From assembly GCA_013368315.1 (NCBI GenBank), contig JAACJM010000339.1:1-64000 (forward strand): DNA of 64,000 nucleotides, read 5' to 3'. This DNA is from Tetrapyrgos nigripes (Eukaryota > Basidiomycota > Agaricomycetes > Agaricales > Campanellaceae). Positions 10,787-22,020 of the stretch are shown piece by piece. Position 1 is the first letter of the stretch. Each line of letters opens with the position of its first letter. The position numbers and the translations under genes are program-made. The notes beneath the pieces were generated by a model. The model was not told the DNA's origin and did not search any database. It worked only from the letters and a program-made list of their open reading frames with translations.

Positions 10787-11013
10787 ATGTCTTCTTCACC
10801 CCCATCCAATACCAATAATCCTGGTGCCACCAACCCTGGTACAGGAACTCGACCCCCTAGCAATCCTGGACCTGGTCTGTTCAGTAGTCTGGGGAATATT
10901 TTCTATCCTCAGAATCAACCCAACGTCTCCAGACCGTCTTTGCCCGAAACTGACGCTACTGGTAGTAGTGGCAATAACAGAAATGGTTCTGGAGGTGGTA
11001 GTTCGGGCAACAG
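10787..11013 (+). pseudogene. Copia gag N-terminus
   Basis: The frame begins MSSSPPSNTNNPGATNPGTG and is Ser/Gly/Asn/Pro-rich, then is interrupted by the LTR of the nested element in a Gly/Ser run. Reading resumes at 12611 with NGAGSGSTTP, the same composition, which suggests the two halves were once close together. The rest (12664-12924) is Pro/Gln-rich with a repeated PQGGHP. No nucleocapsid knuckle is visible. Confidence 0.5.
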
Positions 11014-11157
11014 TGGAGTAGGGTGAGAGGGGAGGTCTAGGCCCTATAGTCACGTGATCACATAGTATACATCCAGGCTGTACGCCGTAGCTAGCTCTTT
11101 ACCACAATCCACTACGTTTGGCTTTGGCATAGCGATAGCCAGCCTCGGCCTACTCCA
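11014..11157 (+). repeat. 5' LTR of nested gag-only element
   Basis: 144 bp, inverted tips TGGAGTAGG/CCTACTCCA. It pairs with 12467-12610. Confidence 0.88.
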
Positions 11158-11270
11158 TTCTGGTGACGAGAGTGCAATTCTCACCACACGCACCTTTCGG
11201 ATATCTTTTCCTTGATTATTTCCTTGTTCTTCAGGCTTCTTGTCTTCTTTTTGCTGCCACGTCACACGTA

Positions 11271-12398
11271 ATGGACCCACAACCCTTTGATGGCTCTGGC
11301 GACGCGTCTGCCTGGCTCAAAACCTTCGACGAGTGCTACAAGAAGAAGTCCCTGTCTTGGAAAATGAAACAGTTCGAGAAGCTACTGTCAGGGGATGCTG
11401 AGAATTGGTGGTACAGCGTTAGAATGGACAGCTGGGGCATTCTGAAGCAGAAATTCGTCATATATTGGATAGAGGGCCTACAAGGGGATGCATACAAAGC
11501 AAAATGTAAGGCTATTGATTCAGCAACACCACCAGCACCCATTGCAGTCAACTGGGTCACCATGGAGCCTCCACCACCACCTAAACCAGAACCGTCGTCC
11601 TCCCATCCCATTTTTTCTGTCCTTGTAACCACTGGTATCCAAGACCCCCATGGCCGTTACACCAAGGCATTTGCACAGCTCTCTCAAGCGGACTCTATGA
11701 ACAAGAAGAAGATTTTTTGTGTTATTTGGGATGCCACTTTTGAGTCGAGAAGGAACTGTGGGTATTTGGCAGGACAGAGCGAGGTATACAAGGAGCATGT
11801 TGAGGAAGGGAAGAAGTTGGGTTTGAACATGGGGATGATGAAGTTTGAGGAGGAGCAGAAGCGAAGGGAGAGAAATTGTTGTTCGGTTGCCGTTGACACG
11901 TCAGAACTGCATTCTAGTGTTGAAGCAGCATCACAAACTGAACCCGAGGTCTCCTCTGAGCCTATGGTTGCCAGCATACTTGACAACAAGCTCAATTGGG
12001 CAGACGAATCAGACACCATTCCACCTGCCATCCTCATTCCATCCAATTCCCCACCACGAGATATTTCCGCTCTTTGTTCAAGCAGTTCCACCACTCATCC
12101 CTTCAACTCTCTTCAACGCTGTGCTCGACAATCTCGGTTTATGTCTCAGAAAACTCATCAATTCATTAATACACCTACATTACATTTACATCCCCACACT
12201 AGTACACCACAGTACCATCCCACCATCACACGCCGACATCCTCATGGTCTTGGAGCTCATAGACCTATCCAAACCTTCACGCCGTCTTTGTCTCCCTCAT
12301 TTTCTCATGCTAAGCCAGTTTTGTTGGATTGGGTGGGAGATCCTCGTTTGGTGGAGTTGGGACATGTTTTGCGAGATTTAGGTTGGGTTCGTGCATAG
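11271..12398 (+). CDS. Gag-like protein of nested non-autonomous LTR element
   Basis: The ATG at 11271 is preferred (MDPQPFDGSGDASAWLKTF) over 11163, since residues upstream overlap the primer-site region. The protein has 375 residues. Residues 1-65 resemble a retrotransposon gag core: FDGSGDASAWLKTFDECYK, then LSGDAENWWYSV, then WGILKQKFVIYW. The middle is Pro-rich, then a segment with YLAGQSEVYKEHVEEGKKLG and a charged EEEQKRRERN stretch. The C-terminus ends LDWVGDPRLVELGHVLRDLG-W, a Trp-containing tail I associate with orphan gag-like proteins in agaricomycete LTR elements. The frame is uninterrupted. It presumably depends on enzymes of a gypsy-type partner. Confidence 0.7.
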   Translation: MDPQPFDGSGDASAWLKTFDECYKKKSLSWKMKQFEKLLSGDAENWWYSVRMDSWGILKQKFVIYWIEGLQGDAYKAKCKAIDSATPPAPIAVNWVTMEPPPPPKPEPSSSHPIFSVLVTTGIQDPHGRYTKAFAQLSQADSMNKKKIFCVIWDATFESRRNCGYLAGQSEVYKEHVEEGKKLGLNMGMMKFEEEQKRRERNCCSVAVDTSELHSSVEAASQTEPEVSSEPMVASILDNKLNWADESDTIPPAILIPSNSPPRDISALCSSSSTTHPFNSLQRCARQSRFMSQKTHQFINTPTLHLHPHTSTPQYHPTITRRHPHGLGAHRPIQTFTPSLSPSFSHAKPVLLDWVGDPRLVELGHVLRDLGWVRA

Positions 12399-12466
12399 GC
12401 TATTTCTTTTGGTTTTCTTGTTTGTTTCCGGGCGACGAGGACGTCGCCTTGTTTGAGGGTGGCACA

Positions 12467-12610
12467 TGGAGTAGGGTGAGAGGGGAGGTCTAGGCCCTAT
12501 AGTCACGTGATCGCATAGTATACAGCCTGGATGTACGCCATAGCTAGCTCTTTACGATGATCCACTACATTTGGCTTTGGCATAGCGATAGCCAGCCTCG
12601 GCCTACTCCA
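12467..12610 (+). repeat. 3' LTR of nested gag-only element
   Basis: 144 bp, same length as the 5' LTR; differs mainly in two short blocks around the centre. Confidence 0.88.
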
Positions 12611-12924
12611 ATGGCGCTGGATCCGGTTCAACAACGCCAGTTGGACCAAACCATCCTCGTAACATGCGCCAACAGACCTCACCGCCTGCGTATCCTTCGC
12701 AGCCTCGCTCTCCTCAAGGAGGGCACCCCAATGCTGCTCCTGTTCAGTCTCCTCAGGGAGGACACCCCCATGTCGCTCCAACCCCTATTCCCCAGTCTCA
12801 ATCCCAACCTCAGTTCTTTCCTCAGCCACAGCAGCCTCAGCCACAGTATCAATGGAGTCATGGCCAGCAAGTTCCTCGCTTTCCTGCGCCACCTCCGAAT
12901 ACCTTTGTCCCACCTTTCAGCTAA

Positions 12925-15900
12925 TCCCGCTCCAAGCTCTAAAACTCCTGGTCGATCCAATTTGGCCAAGGAAATAGACTATGTCTATATGGCTGAACCT
13001 GTGGAAACGTCCTCTGACAAAGATTGGTCAGATGACAAAGACGAGGATGACAAGATCCTCGTACCACTCTCTCCACAGTTCTTGAATAATCGTCGTTCCA
13101 CTCCTGAAGTTAATGAACAGGATGGCGATATATCAGAACTAGGCCTAACGGACACAGAGGATGATGTACCTTCCTCTAATGAGCTCGAGTCCTTTGCCAA
13201 AAGGATCTGCAAGATGGATATGCCAATGACCGAGAACAACCTTCGCCTATTGTGGCAAGTCAATGCCACAGTGGCCGCTACTCAAGCATCCGAATGGTTG
13301 GACAAGAAATTCGGTTATCAGGTTTGGGATGAAGATGAGGATGACAGAGTTGATGATGAGAGTGATGAGGTTAGCGATGGCGAGTCATGGTTCGACCTGG
13401 AAGGAATGCCAGAGTTAGTTGGGGACAACGATATTTATATCCTTGTCACTGACCTGGCTTTCATACCTTTTGAAGGTATTGACGTTGATAAAGTCGCCTA
13501 TCCAGTGGTCATGCAAACGGATGCTGAAATGCCAACTGCTAGCGTTTTTGCAGTCAGCGCAGGTCCTACGTCTCGCCAGACCATCATACTTGACAGTGGA
13601 TGTACTCACCACATGTCTCCCGATCCTTCCCTCTTTGACTCTCTTCCTCGCAAGTGCCATGCCAAAACGTTCTGATCTGCAAACAAAGGAATGTTTAGTG
13701 CAAACGCCAAGGGCAAGGCAACCATCCGAGCTGGCAATAGTGACATACCTGTCACTAACGTCCTTTATGTCCCTGAATTAGCCAATACTCTAGTCTCCAT
13801 TGGAGAGCTAGATGACACAGGATACACGATAACTTTTGGTGGGGGCCAAGCAGTTATTCGTGGACCTGACAGCAAAGTATGTGGCTCAATTCCTAAATCC
13901 AACGGTCTGTATTGCATCGTTAGTGATACTTCAACGACCAACTGCGAGTCATATGCGGTAGTGGAACGACTCACTCTAGACAAATTCCACCGAAGGATGG
14001 GACATATTGCGAAATCTTCGGCCAGAGCGTTGGTGCAGAACGGTTTTATCAACAGAGTTGAGTTGGAGGATATTGAGGATGACACCCAGTGTGTTTCATG
14101 CCTCTATGGAAGGATGACGGCGGGGAGCATTCCGAAAGTTTGGGAGGGTGAGCGTGAAAAGTCATTTGGGGACAGAGTCTATTCAGATGTCTGGGGCCCA
14201 GCATCGATTAGATCTAGAGGAGGAAAACGTTATTTCATTACCTTCACCAACGATAACTCGCAACTCACCCACACGTACCTCATGGCCAAGAAAAACCAGG
14301 TATTCTATAATTACCGTGGTTATAAAGCTTGGGTTAATACCCACAGGGATGCCCTGATCAAGATTCTGCAGTCAGACATTGGTGGTGAATATATTGGAAA
14401 GGAATTCACGGCTCACCTTTTGGAGAAGGGTACGAAGCATTTCCTAACAGTCCATGACATGCCACAGCAGAATGGAGTTGCCGAACGTCTTAATCGCACT
14501 CTACTTGAGCGGGTCTGTGCAATGCTTCATGCTAGTGGGCTTCCAACGTCTCTTTGGGGAGAGGCGTTGCGACATGCAGTTTGGTTGAAAAACCAAACGT
14601 CCATGAGGGCCTTGAATGGTAAAACGCCGTATGAAGTCGCATATGGGCGTAAACTGAATCTTGCTACGCTTCCTGAGTGGGGTCAAAAGGTGTATGTCCA
14701 CGAGGTCGATAACCCAAAGCTGCTGGGTAGAGTGCAAGTTGGTTCCTGGATTGGATTCAATGAGGATACCGAGGACCCGGTGCAAAGCAAAGGGCACCGA
14801 GTCTACTGGAGGGATACTCGCACTGTAACAGTTGAGCGTTCACTGGTTTTCGCGACGGAGAACATCTTTGACAGTGTTAGTAATGAAGGGGAGAGAGAAG
14901 AGTTGCTGGAGGTTGCCGAGAACAGTGACGAGGCACCAATTTCGGACTTAGATGGTGATTCCAAGGGCCTGGTATACGAAAATTTGCACCAGAGTGATGA
15001 CGAAATCTCAGATGCAGAACCCGGACCGGAACCCGAACAAGAACCTCCTATTCCATCTCGTCCTCAAAGACATCACAAACCGTCTCGATACGTACAAGAC
15101 CTTCAACAAGGAATTGGTACTACTACTGGCACTGGTAAAACATGCTCGAAACTACCGAAAGGTATCACTGAAGCGGTTATCGAGGAACTCGAAGGCGTGG
15201 CGCTGGAAGCTGTCATGGCTGACACCGAGTCACTGGAACCGAAGAACCTTGCTGAAGCGAAGAGGTCTCTGGATTGGCCGAAGTGGGAGAAGTCTATTCA
15301 GGAGGAACTGGATGTATTGTTGGAGCTGGGTACTTGGGAAGTTGCCCCAATGCCTGAGCATGCCAATATAGTTGGGTGTAAATGGGTTTTTAGGATCAAG
15401 AAGGACGAGCATGGTGGTATTGCAAGATACAAGACCAGACTCGTGGCCCAGGGATTTACTCAACAAGAGGGAGTAGATTACAACAAAACCTACGCTCTGG
15501 TTACTAGGTTATCGTCGATTCGGATCGCTCTCACTCTTGGCGCAAGGTACAACCTCGAAATACATCAAGTAGATGTCAAGGGAGCTTACCTTAATGGCGA
15601 GCTCATTGAAAACGAGGTAATCTACATGAAGCATCCCCCTGGTTATCCTTTCGACTCTCCATCCAAAACCGTCCTGAAACTGAGAAAGCCGATTTATGGA
15701 CTCAAGCAGAGCAGGCGTTATTGGTACCTGAAGTTTGGGAGAACGTTGAAAGAGCTGATGGATATGGAAAGATGTGAGGTGGACCATGCCATGTTCTTCA
15801 AGCATTACGACACTGGACTCATCGTCATCCTCGCATCCGTGGATGATTTGACTATTCTTGCATCTTCTATCGAGCTTATCAACTACGTCAAGGACAAGCT

Positions 15901-16048
15901 TCGAGAACGGTTCACTATCACGGACATGGGAGAATTACATTGGATCTTGGGTATTCAAGTTATTAGGGACAGGGAAAATGGTATGATATCATTATCTCAA
16001 CGCTCATATATCGAATCCATAGCTCGTGAATTTGGACTCGAAATTTGA
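12925..16048 (+). pseudogene. Copia pol: protease, integrase, reverse transcriptase
   Basis: One frame broken by a TGA at 13673. The acidic pre-protease segment leads to IILDSGCTHHMSPDPSLF, the copia aspartic protease site (DSG). After the stop comes the pre-integrase zinc domain (KFHRRMGHIAK ... QCVSCLYGRM), the integrase core with YSDVWGP, LQSDIGGEYI and NGVAERLNRTLLE (D, D, E), then WEVAPMPEHANIVGCKWVFR opening the RT, IHQVDVKGAYLNGELIE (motif A) and LASVDDLTILAS (VDD box). The frame ends at EFGLEI because of an insertion relative to the copy at 44.6-46.8 kb. Pol would make and insert cDNA; this copy cannot make a full protein. Confidence 0.93.
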
Positions 16049-16724
16049 AAATGCCAAACCCACTTCCATCCCTATGGATATCCACAACCGACTCACATCT
16101 GCCCAATGCCCCCAAACACCTTCCGAAGTCCTCGACATCGAGAAATTCCCTTACAGGTCCATAGTCGGCAAACTGATGTATGCCGCAGTGGCTACTCGAG
16201 TTGATATCGCCTTTGCGGTTCACTCTCTTGCGCGTTTTCTTAATAATCCGGGTATTACGCATTGGAAGGCTGCCAAGCGCGTGGTTGTTTACCTGTTGAC
16301 GACGAAAGACTTGTCGTTGACGTATGGAGTTGCGATGAAGGATGCGAAAGGTTTTGTTGATGCGGATGGGAACATGAACGATGATAGAAGGGCGGTAACA
16401 GGGTATGTCTTCATCATTGATGGTGGTGCAGTTATGTGGTCCTCTCGTTCCCAGTCCTTGATATCACTTTCGACTTGTGAATCGGAATACGTTGCAGCAA
16501 CCGAGGCGGCCAAAGAGGGTCTTTGGCTGCGCTCATTCCTTTCACAAGTGTTCACGCCTTTATTTTCGGACGCTATCCCGTCTCCTACGAATCTTCTTTC
16601 GGATAATCAAGCTGCCATTGCACTCGCGAAGGACCATCGTTACCATGGCAGGACAAAGCACATCGACATTCGTTACCATTTTATCCGTTTCGTGATTGAT
16701 GAGGGGCAGATGAACACATGTTAG
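16041..16724 (+). pseudogene. Copia RNase H (frame-shifted end of pol)
   Basis: It continues pol in another frame: MDIHNRLTSAQCPQ, YRSIVGKLMYAAVATRVDIA, then RNase H acidic blocks GFVDADGNMNDDRRAVTGYV, STCESEYVAATEAAKEGLW and LLSDNQAAIALAKDH. It ends prematurely at QMNTC because 22 bp present in the second copy (which continues IYCPTEDTLADTLTKALP) are missing here. Confidence 0.9.
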
Positions 16725-16800
16725 CGGACACGCTAACAAAGGCATTGCCTAGTATTAGGGCAAAGCATCTAGCGGTTGGGCTTGGACTCGTGCCATCTTG

Positions 16801-16808
16801 AAGGGGAG
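16801..16808 (+). promoter_or_regulatory. Polypurine tract of copia element
   Basis: AAGGGGAG lies directly before the 3' LTR, the usual plus-strand priming site. Confidence 0.75.
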
Positions 16809-17128
16809 TGTTGGAAATATGATTTCTTTCTTTAGTATTTACAAGACGGCCACTCGTAGCTATAATTTCATTTCTCGATCGTTTACTGCTTTTTGCCTCC
16901 GTTTGGTATTTATACCGTAGCACAGCATTAGGTACCTCAGCGTTGACTCTTACATCTCGCTGAGGTTAGTCTCCTTTCGTATCTTTCGTTTTTGTCCTTT
17001 TACTTATAGTATTATAGCAGTTGTCTATTTCTATAGGTAAATATATTCTTAGCGTTAACTCTTACATCTCGCTGAGCAGTTGTCTATTTCTATAGACTTT
17101 GTAAGAGTCGTTCTCTCGGTTTTCTACA
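16809..17128 (+). repeat. Copia 3' LTR
   Basis: 320 bp, identical in length to the 5' LTR; followed at 17129 by the target duplication ACGGC. Confidence 0.95.
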
Positions 17129-17133
17129 ACGGC

Positions 17134-18190
17134 GGCAGAGCCCGCTACTACACGCTGGTATCCTCGACCTCAACCCTTTGTGTATACTTACCGCCTGCCG
17201 ACAGAGCATATGTATGGACGATATTTATCTGACCCATTTCACAAGTAGTAGCAATACTCCAGCAATTACCATACATCATTCAATTCATCTGTTCCACCGG
17301 CATCTAGAGATAAATATGTAGTGCCGAACTCAACTTCCATCTTCTTTCATAAATATGAGCATGTAAGCAGCATTGTTTCTTTAACGACTAGTCATCTCAG
17401 CATGAAGCTTGTCTGACGCAGTGACTTTGGTGGTGTCATTATTACCGTCTGGCGGCTTCATGAATCGTCTTCTTCTCCTCGTCTACTATCGTGACTTCAA
17501 GTTCAAGTATACCACTCGAATGTACATTCCGGCCATCCTTAATCTTACATTGCCTCGCTCATTCGATCATGTATATACCAGTGCAACCGTGCCCTTACTC
17601 GTTGGGTTATGCCGCTCTTCCCTTGCTCTTGCTGGCCTGGAGAGTTTACGCTCTGCTAGTACTTCCTGAGCATTCATGTAGTCGAGTGCGGGAATAACCA
17701 TTGGTCAGTCAGCAAACGGTCTTACATCGACGTGTGCCATCGCTGACGGAGCTTCTCTAGTTCCAAGAACTGCGCCATTGGCACGTCCTGGCCCATCCAA
17801 GATCTTCTCCAGAGCCTCCCATAAAAATCTGAGATTGTTCCAAGCACTTTGGGGTGACAGTGACCGGAAACTCAACAACGTTTTCATGGTCACTTTCACT
17901 TCGTTTTGGAGTCTATCTGACATTCAAATGGCGGATGAACGTCAGAAGAAGCTCACATGAAAGCACTGGCAACTCCTCGACAGCGCTGGCGCATGCTGTT
18001 TTCATCTCGATCGAAAACTTCCCTCCGCTCGAAATCATCCAACATCTCATTCCCAAAACCCAACCTCACTTCCGATCCAGGACGAGATCACTAGAAGAAC
18101 GTTGTTGGAGGACACTTCCTCTTAATTCAAATCTCTGTACCTCTTCCTCTGGCTGCTCTCCAACTGTACGCACCCGGTCATTGAGAAGTT
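17134..18190. other. Intergenic; no gene recognised
   Basis: Short frames such as 17705-17923 (minus) and 17409-17669 (plus) have no recognisable motif. Composition is less AT-rich than the transposon DNA and may be host sequence upstream of the CVNH gene. Confidence 0.4.
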
Positions 18191-18191
18191 C

Positions 18192-18425
18192 AGATTATAG
18201 AGGAGAATGATAATCTCTATCGATGGAATCTTCATGAACGGTACAGTGTCGATCTTCGAAGTGCGAGGGGAACGTGTATGTTCCCAGTGGCTCTGATCCA
18301 GTAAATTTAGATCATGGAGAAGAATGATAATCCCTATCGATGGAATTTTGATGAACGGTACAGTGTCTATCTGTGAAGTGAGAGGGGAACGTGTATGTTG
18401 CCAGTGGCTTGGATCCAGTAAATTC
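18192..18425. repeat. 117-bp tandem duplication upstream of CVNH gene
   Basis: Unit 1 is 18192-18308 and unit 2 is 18309-18425, each with GAGAATGATAATC, TCGATGGAAT, GAACGGTACAGTGTC, GAGGGGAACGTGTATGTT and GATCCAGTAAATT. The units differ at about a dozen positions. It lies 170-400 bp before the start codon and so may hold duplicated control elements. Confidence 0.9.
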
Positions 18426-18440
18426 ATACCCCGCATCAAG

Positions 18441-18447
18441 ATATAAG
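18441..18447 (+). promoter_or_regulatory. Putative TATA box of CVNH gene
   Basis: ATATAAG, about 150 bp before the ATG and just after the tandem duplication. No other TATA-like sequence is as well placed. Confidence 0.5.
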
Positions 18448-18593
18448 CAGAACTCGAGATACCTCACACCATTGTACTCTAGCCAGTAGACGAGCTCAAC
18501 ATCAGCCTTTTCTACTAGTCTCTACATCGCACGTATTTGTACTTCCTCAGCTACTTCGACAACTGACTTTCTTCTTTCCTTTTCAGAGTCGTC

Positions 18594-20056
18594 ATGCCTT
18601 TCGATCAGACCTTCTCCAACCCTAGTCTCACCGGAGAATCTCTCAACTTGGAGCTCAGAGATGAAAGGGGCCAAGTGACTGCAGCGAACCTGAATCTCAA
18701 CACCATCTTAGGCAACGTCGACGGCAAGCTCAAATGGGGTGGCCGTGACTTGATGTCTACAGCTCAGGACTTATCGCTTAATGGTTCCATACTCAGCGCT
18801 AAGCTCAAGCATGGGGATGATATTTTATCGGACCAAATCGACCTCAGCTTTTATATCAAGAACAACAACGGTAAACTGGAGACTGTATATGGTAGCGTCA
18901 ATGCAGCCAGGAATCCCAGCACTGATGCCGTTAGCGACGGTAATCGGAACCAGTATGTATTAGCCTTCAACTTCTCTTCATTACGTGCAATGACTTACCC
19001 ATATCCTCCTAGCACTGCTATGGATCCTCCTCCCGCATATCACAACAGTAAATCTGCAGCGTACAGATCGTATAGGACGGCATCCAACTGGTGAGATAAC
19101 TTTTTGGCTGAATAAGACATGCTTCTTGATTCTGTCAATACAGGTCACAGGAATCAAGATCGAGCACTTACTTCGTGTATACCGTGGCCGCTGACAATCT
19201 TCGCTTGGAAGGGTCGGTCCTCCAAGCCGAGTGTCTCAAGTTGGATGGAACCTATGTATCGCAGACCCTGGAACTCGACGATCACATTGGTGTCGTAAAC
19301 GGTCAGCTCGTCTGGGGTCGTTCAAAGTTCCATTCGATTTGCCAGAACATTAGGCTTGTGGGATACATCCTCCACGCTGATTATCGCGACGAGAACGACA
19401 ATACAATCAGCTCCTCCTTAGATCTCAGTCGCTATCTCCAGTGCTACGACGGTGTCCTGGGAGTGAAGATGACCGTCAATGACGCTGAGCTCACTTCCTT
19501 CCTCAGGGAGGCTCGCTGGTTGAAGCTTAGGGTCATCGCCGAGTCGGATGCATCTGCAGTCGTTGGAAAAAACCCGGCATTCAAGGGCGCATTCAATAGC
19601 ATTGCCGTGTCTACATCTGAGCACGTCCTGGCCGAGATGAACGAACTATTCGCCGAGTCTTCTCGGGACGATAAAAAAGGGTTGGTGGACAAGGCCAAGG
19701 CGGACATGAATCGCGTTGTCGCGACTTCGATCCCCGAGGGGAAGAAACTTTCGGAGAGGATTGAAGCAGTGTTCGAAACTGCCAAAAGGGAGGTTATCGA
19801 GATATGCAACGATATGATTGCCGCATCCGTCAACGATCTCAACAATTCTTTCGCGAGTATTTTGGGTCCCTTGGCGGATCACTTTGTCGGTCAAGACAAC
19901 GGCTCTGAAATCATGGACGCCGTTCGGGAGGCCATTTCGGCTACCATCGCACACTACCAAGAGAGAGCGGAGATACTGATGGAGCGGGAGATGATGGCTG
20001 CTGCTACACGTGGTGCATTGCACAAGGAATTGGTGTTTGGAGAAGTATGGGATTGA
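18594..20056 (+). CDS. Two-domain CVNH (cyanovirin-N homology) protein with helical tail
   Basis: Model: exons 18594-18952, 19013-19090, 19144-20056; introns of 60 and 53 bp with GTATGT...TAG and GTGAGA...CAG borders; 449 residues. Intron 1 is a multiple of three without a stop, so its retention would add 20 residues; intron 2 contains an in-frame stop and must be removed. Residues about 5-97 and 155-252 are CVNH repeats (GNVDGKLKWGGRDLMSTAQD; NLRLEGSVLQAECL, DDHIGVVNGQLVWG, SICQNIRLVGYILHADYRD). CVNH proteins of fungi bind mannose-type glycans. Residues 253-449 are rich in Ala/Glu/Lys heptad-like stretches (LSERIEAVFETAKREVIEIC) and match nothing I know. No signal peptide, so a cytosolic lectin is likely. 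Domain 1 has no cysteine. It is flanked by transposons but shows no lesion. Confidence 0.82.
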
Positions 20057-20620
20057 AGGAAGCCACTCCTTGAATGATGTGTACTTTTTCCTGATGTTAA
20101 TCTCGTCGTAACTGTACAATAGTCGGCAGGAAACTGATGACGCACTTACATTCATACATCTGTCCTTCTCAATCACAACGTCTGCCGGTACGAAGAGGAC
20201 TTCGCACCTGATTGATGTCAGGATATGACCAATGTCCTGAAGAGTCAGCTTCCGAGTCTGGGTACTTATCTTGTCTACATTTGACTTACGGGGTAAGCGG
20301 AACCAATAAGATTAATCTGTTTATTCCAGTTGGAATAGGTCCTTGGTGGAGAGAAAGAACCGGTAAGTATGTCGAGGCTGTCGGTGACGGAGGCGTAAAG
20401 GTGACGATCAAAAACTAAATCCATTGAAAAAGAGGGTAGAATGCGAGTTGATACGAAAGTTTGAAGCAGAACAAGGAGACGGGAGTGAGGATGATGGAGG
20501 AGGAGGAGTAACCTCGGAATAGTCAGAGTAGTGGAAGTCGCGGAAAAAATGAAAAATGATGATATTGGCTATCTACGCTATACACAGCTCAGGTAAATAT
20601 CAACAAACATCTACCTCGAT
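20057..20620. other. Intergenic; nothing recognised
   Basis: Downstream of the CVNH gene. A purine-rich stretch (20440-20520) and one short frame (20212-20418), no signals found. Confidence 0.35.
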
Positions 20621-20843
20621 AGCTCATAGTTTAAAACAAAAACAAAATAAGTACTGAAAACAGAGAGGCAAAATCTGTATCAAAGAGAGAAAAAGAAAGA
20701 AGTCGAGGAAACGAAGTGGTAAAATATTCATGGTAAAGAGGGAAGATCTGTATCCAAAGAGGAAGAAGTCAAGACGCAAATGTGCTAGTAACGATCTCCG
20801 CAAGCATTTAGCTTTTACAAACCGAGGGGATGGTAAAGACACT

Positions 20844-21300
20844 TCATGAGTGCGAAGCCTCTGAACATACCCCCAATTGCGAGCTGCCAACTGTATGGCC
20901 AAATAACGCCAAGAATTGATGATTCGGGTAAGGAAACGTTCGTGTGCTAGCGAGGACCAAGAAGGTACGGGCAACATGAGGTTGTAACTCCGGAAGAAGG
21001 CCAAAATAGTAACGAGAATACGACAATGGCCACAAAGAGTGATCGCCAAAAAAGTACATTGGCGACGCGCTGAAGATTTTCATGCCAGCGATGTGGAATG
21101 CCCATAGCTTGAGCATGAGTCTGCAAGGACTGTGATGCCCGACTAGTATAATGAGAACGAATGCGGTTAAAATGTGGGCACAGGACAAAGAGATGATACG
21201 GTGATTCAACAGCGCAGCAACCAAAGCGGCACAATGACGACTTCTCATGTAAACAGGGGGCAGTGATTTGCCTGGTGGGTAATTGGCTGACCGGAGGTAC
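20844..21300 (-). pseudogene. Possible LINE (non-LTR retrotransposon) 3' fragment
   Basis: The minus frame ending at 20947 reads CRFGCCAVESPYHLFVLC then PHFNRIRSHYTSRASQSL, which resembles the C-terminal cysteine-histidine knuckle of fungal LINEs (C..C......ES..H.F..CP.F...R). An RT domain is not visible upstream and no poly(A)-like tail marks the end, so this is a weak call on one motif. Confidence 0.35.
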
Positions 21301-22020
21301 AGTTGGACCGATGCTGAGTACGCGGACGAGGCACGCAAATAAGGATGAGATGGCGGCGGGTGGGGATCATATAGGGAGCGCATCATGCGTGCAGAGGGTT
21401 TGAACGTTAAAGAGAGCGGGTTCGTGTAGATATGCATGCTGTATCGACTGCGACCACCTATGACTTTGGCTATGGTTATGGTCTTGTCATGATAGCTAGC
21501 CAAGGTAGGGAACAGCTGTGGTATACTGATATCTCTTTGGAGACAGATATGATAGTGTACCAATATCTGGTTTGACTACCGTCTCACCATGATACACCTA
21601 CCCCCTACCTACCACCTGTAAAGGTCTTGGCTAAACCCTTTAAGCTGATGACTAAGGAAGGAAATAAGAGAAAAAACTAGAGTGGATTTGACTACTGTAC
21701 TACTACTGAATACAAAGCTTAAGTACTGTGTTCCAGATCATAAGAAACAAGTAAGAGAAGAAACAAAGTAAGAGAACTCAGAAGTAATGAGCATACAAAA
21801 TATAAGCAGGAAGTATGAAAATAAGTAAGAGAATGAAGAAGTTAGAGAATGTTGTGAACTACGGCTAAGGCGGCTATGACGATTGTTAATTATCCTCCTT
21901 CTAAGTTGAGTGATAAAAAATTTGGTGAACTAAGTACTACCAAAGGCTATAGTAGGGAGGGAAAACCACTTGGGAAAAACTGTTCTAGCAGGAAAAGTTT
22001 GCCACTACTCGGGTGAGAAC
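21301..22020. other. No gene recognised; possible 3' end of the element at 22.0-22.9 kb
   Basis: AAGGAGGATAA on the minus strand near 21895-21905 could be a polypurine tract for the gypsy-type fragment, but no matching 5' LTR was found. Confidence 0.25.

Larger units (their letters stand above)
11014..12610 (+). mobile_element. Non-autonomous LTR element (gag-only) nested in copia gag
   Basis: Two 144-bp LTRs (11014-11157 and 12467-12610) start TGGAGTAGGG and end GGCCTACTCCA. Just after the first LTR is TGGTGACGAGAGTGCAATTC, a primer-site-like sequence beginning TGG; the same sequence follows an LTR end, inverted, at 53930-53955. A short purine tract precedes the second LTR. The only frame is a gag-like protein, with no protease, RT or integrase. 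Flanking five-mers (AACAG and ATGGC) do not match, so no target duplication survives. The LTRs differ at roughly ten positions, so it is not recent. Confidence 0.85.
10416..17128 (+). mobile_element. Ty1/copia LTR retrotransposon, copy 1, complete ends
   Basis: Two 320-bp LTRs (TGTTGG...CTACA) enclose gag-pol. Target duplications ACGGC at 10411-10415 and 17129-17133 match perfectly, so both ends are original. Order protease, integrase, RT, RNase H defines copia. Coding damage: gag split by a 1.6-kb LTR element; a frameshift near 12920; an in-frame TGA at 13673; a net 7-bp insertion near 16042 and a 22-bp loss near 16715 relative to the second copy. No UBN2 gag core or zinc knuckle was found between the gag N-terminus and the protease. 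Not autonomous now. Confidence 0.95.

Noticed and set aside
13765..14085. Antisense frames inside copia pol and inside the DIRS RT (for example 3151-3366)
   Set aside because: Shadows of conserved sense frames.
17705..17923. Minus-strand 72-codon frame as a gene
   Set aside because: No family match, no intron or promoter signals, and divergent frames are equally plausible.
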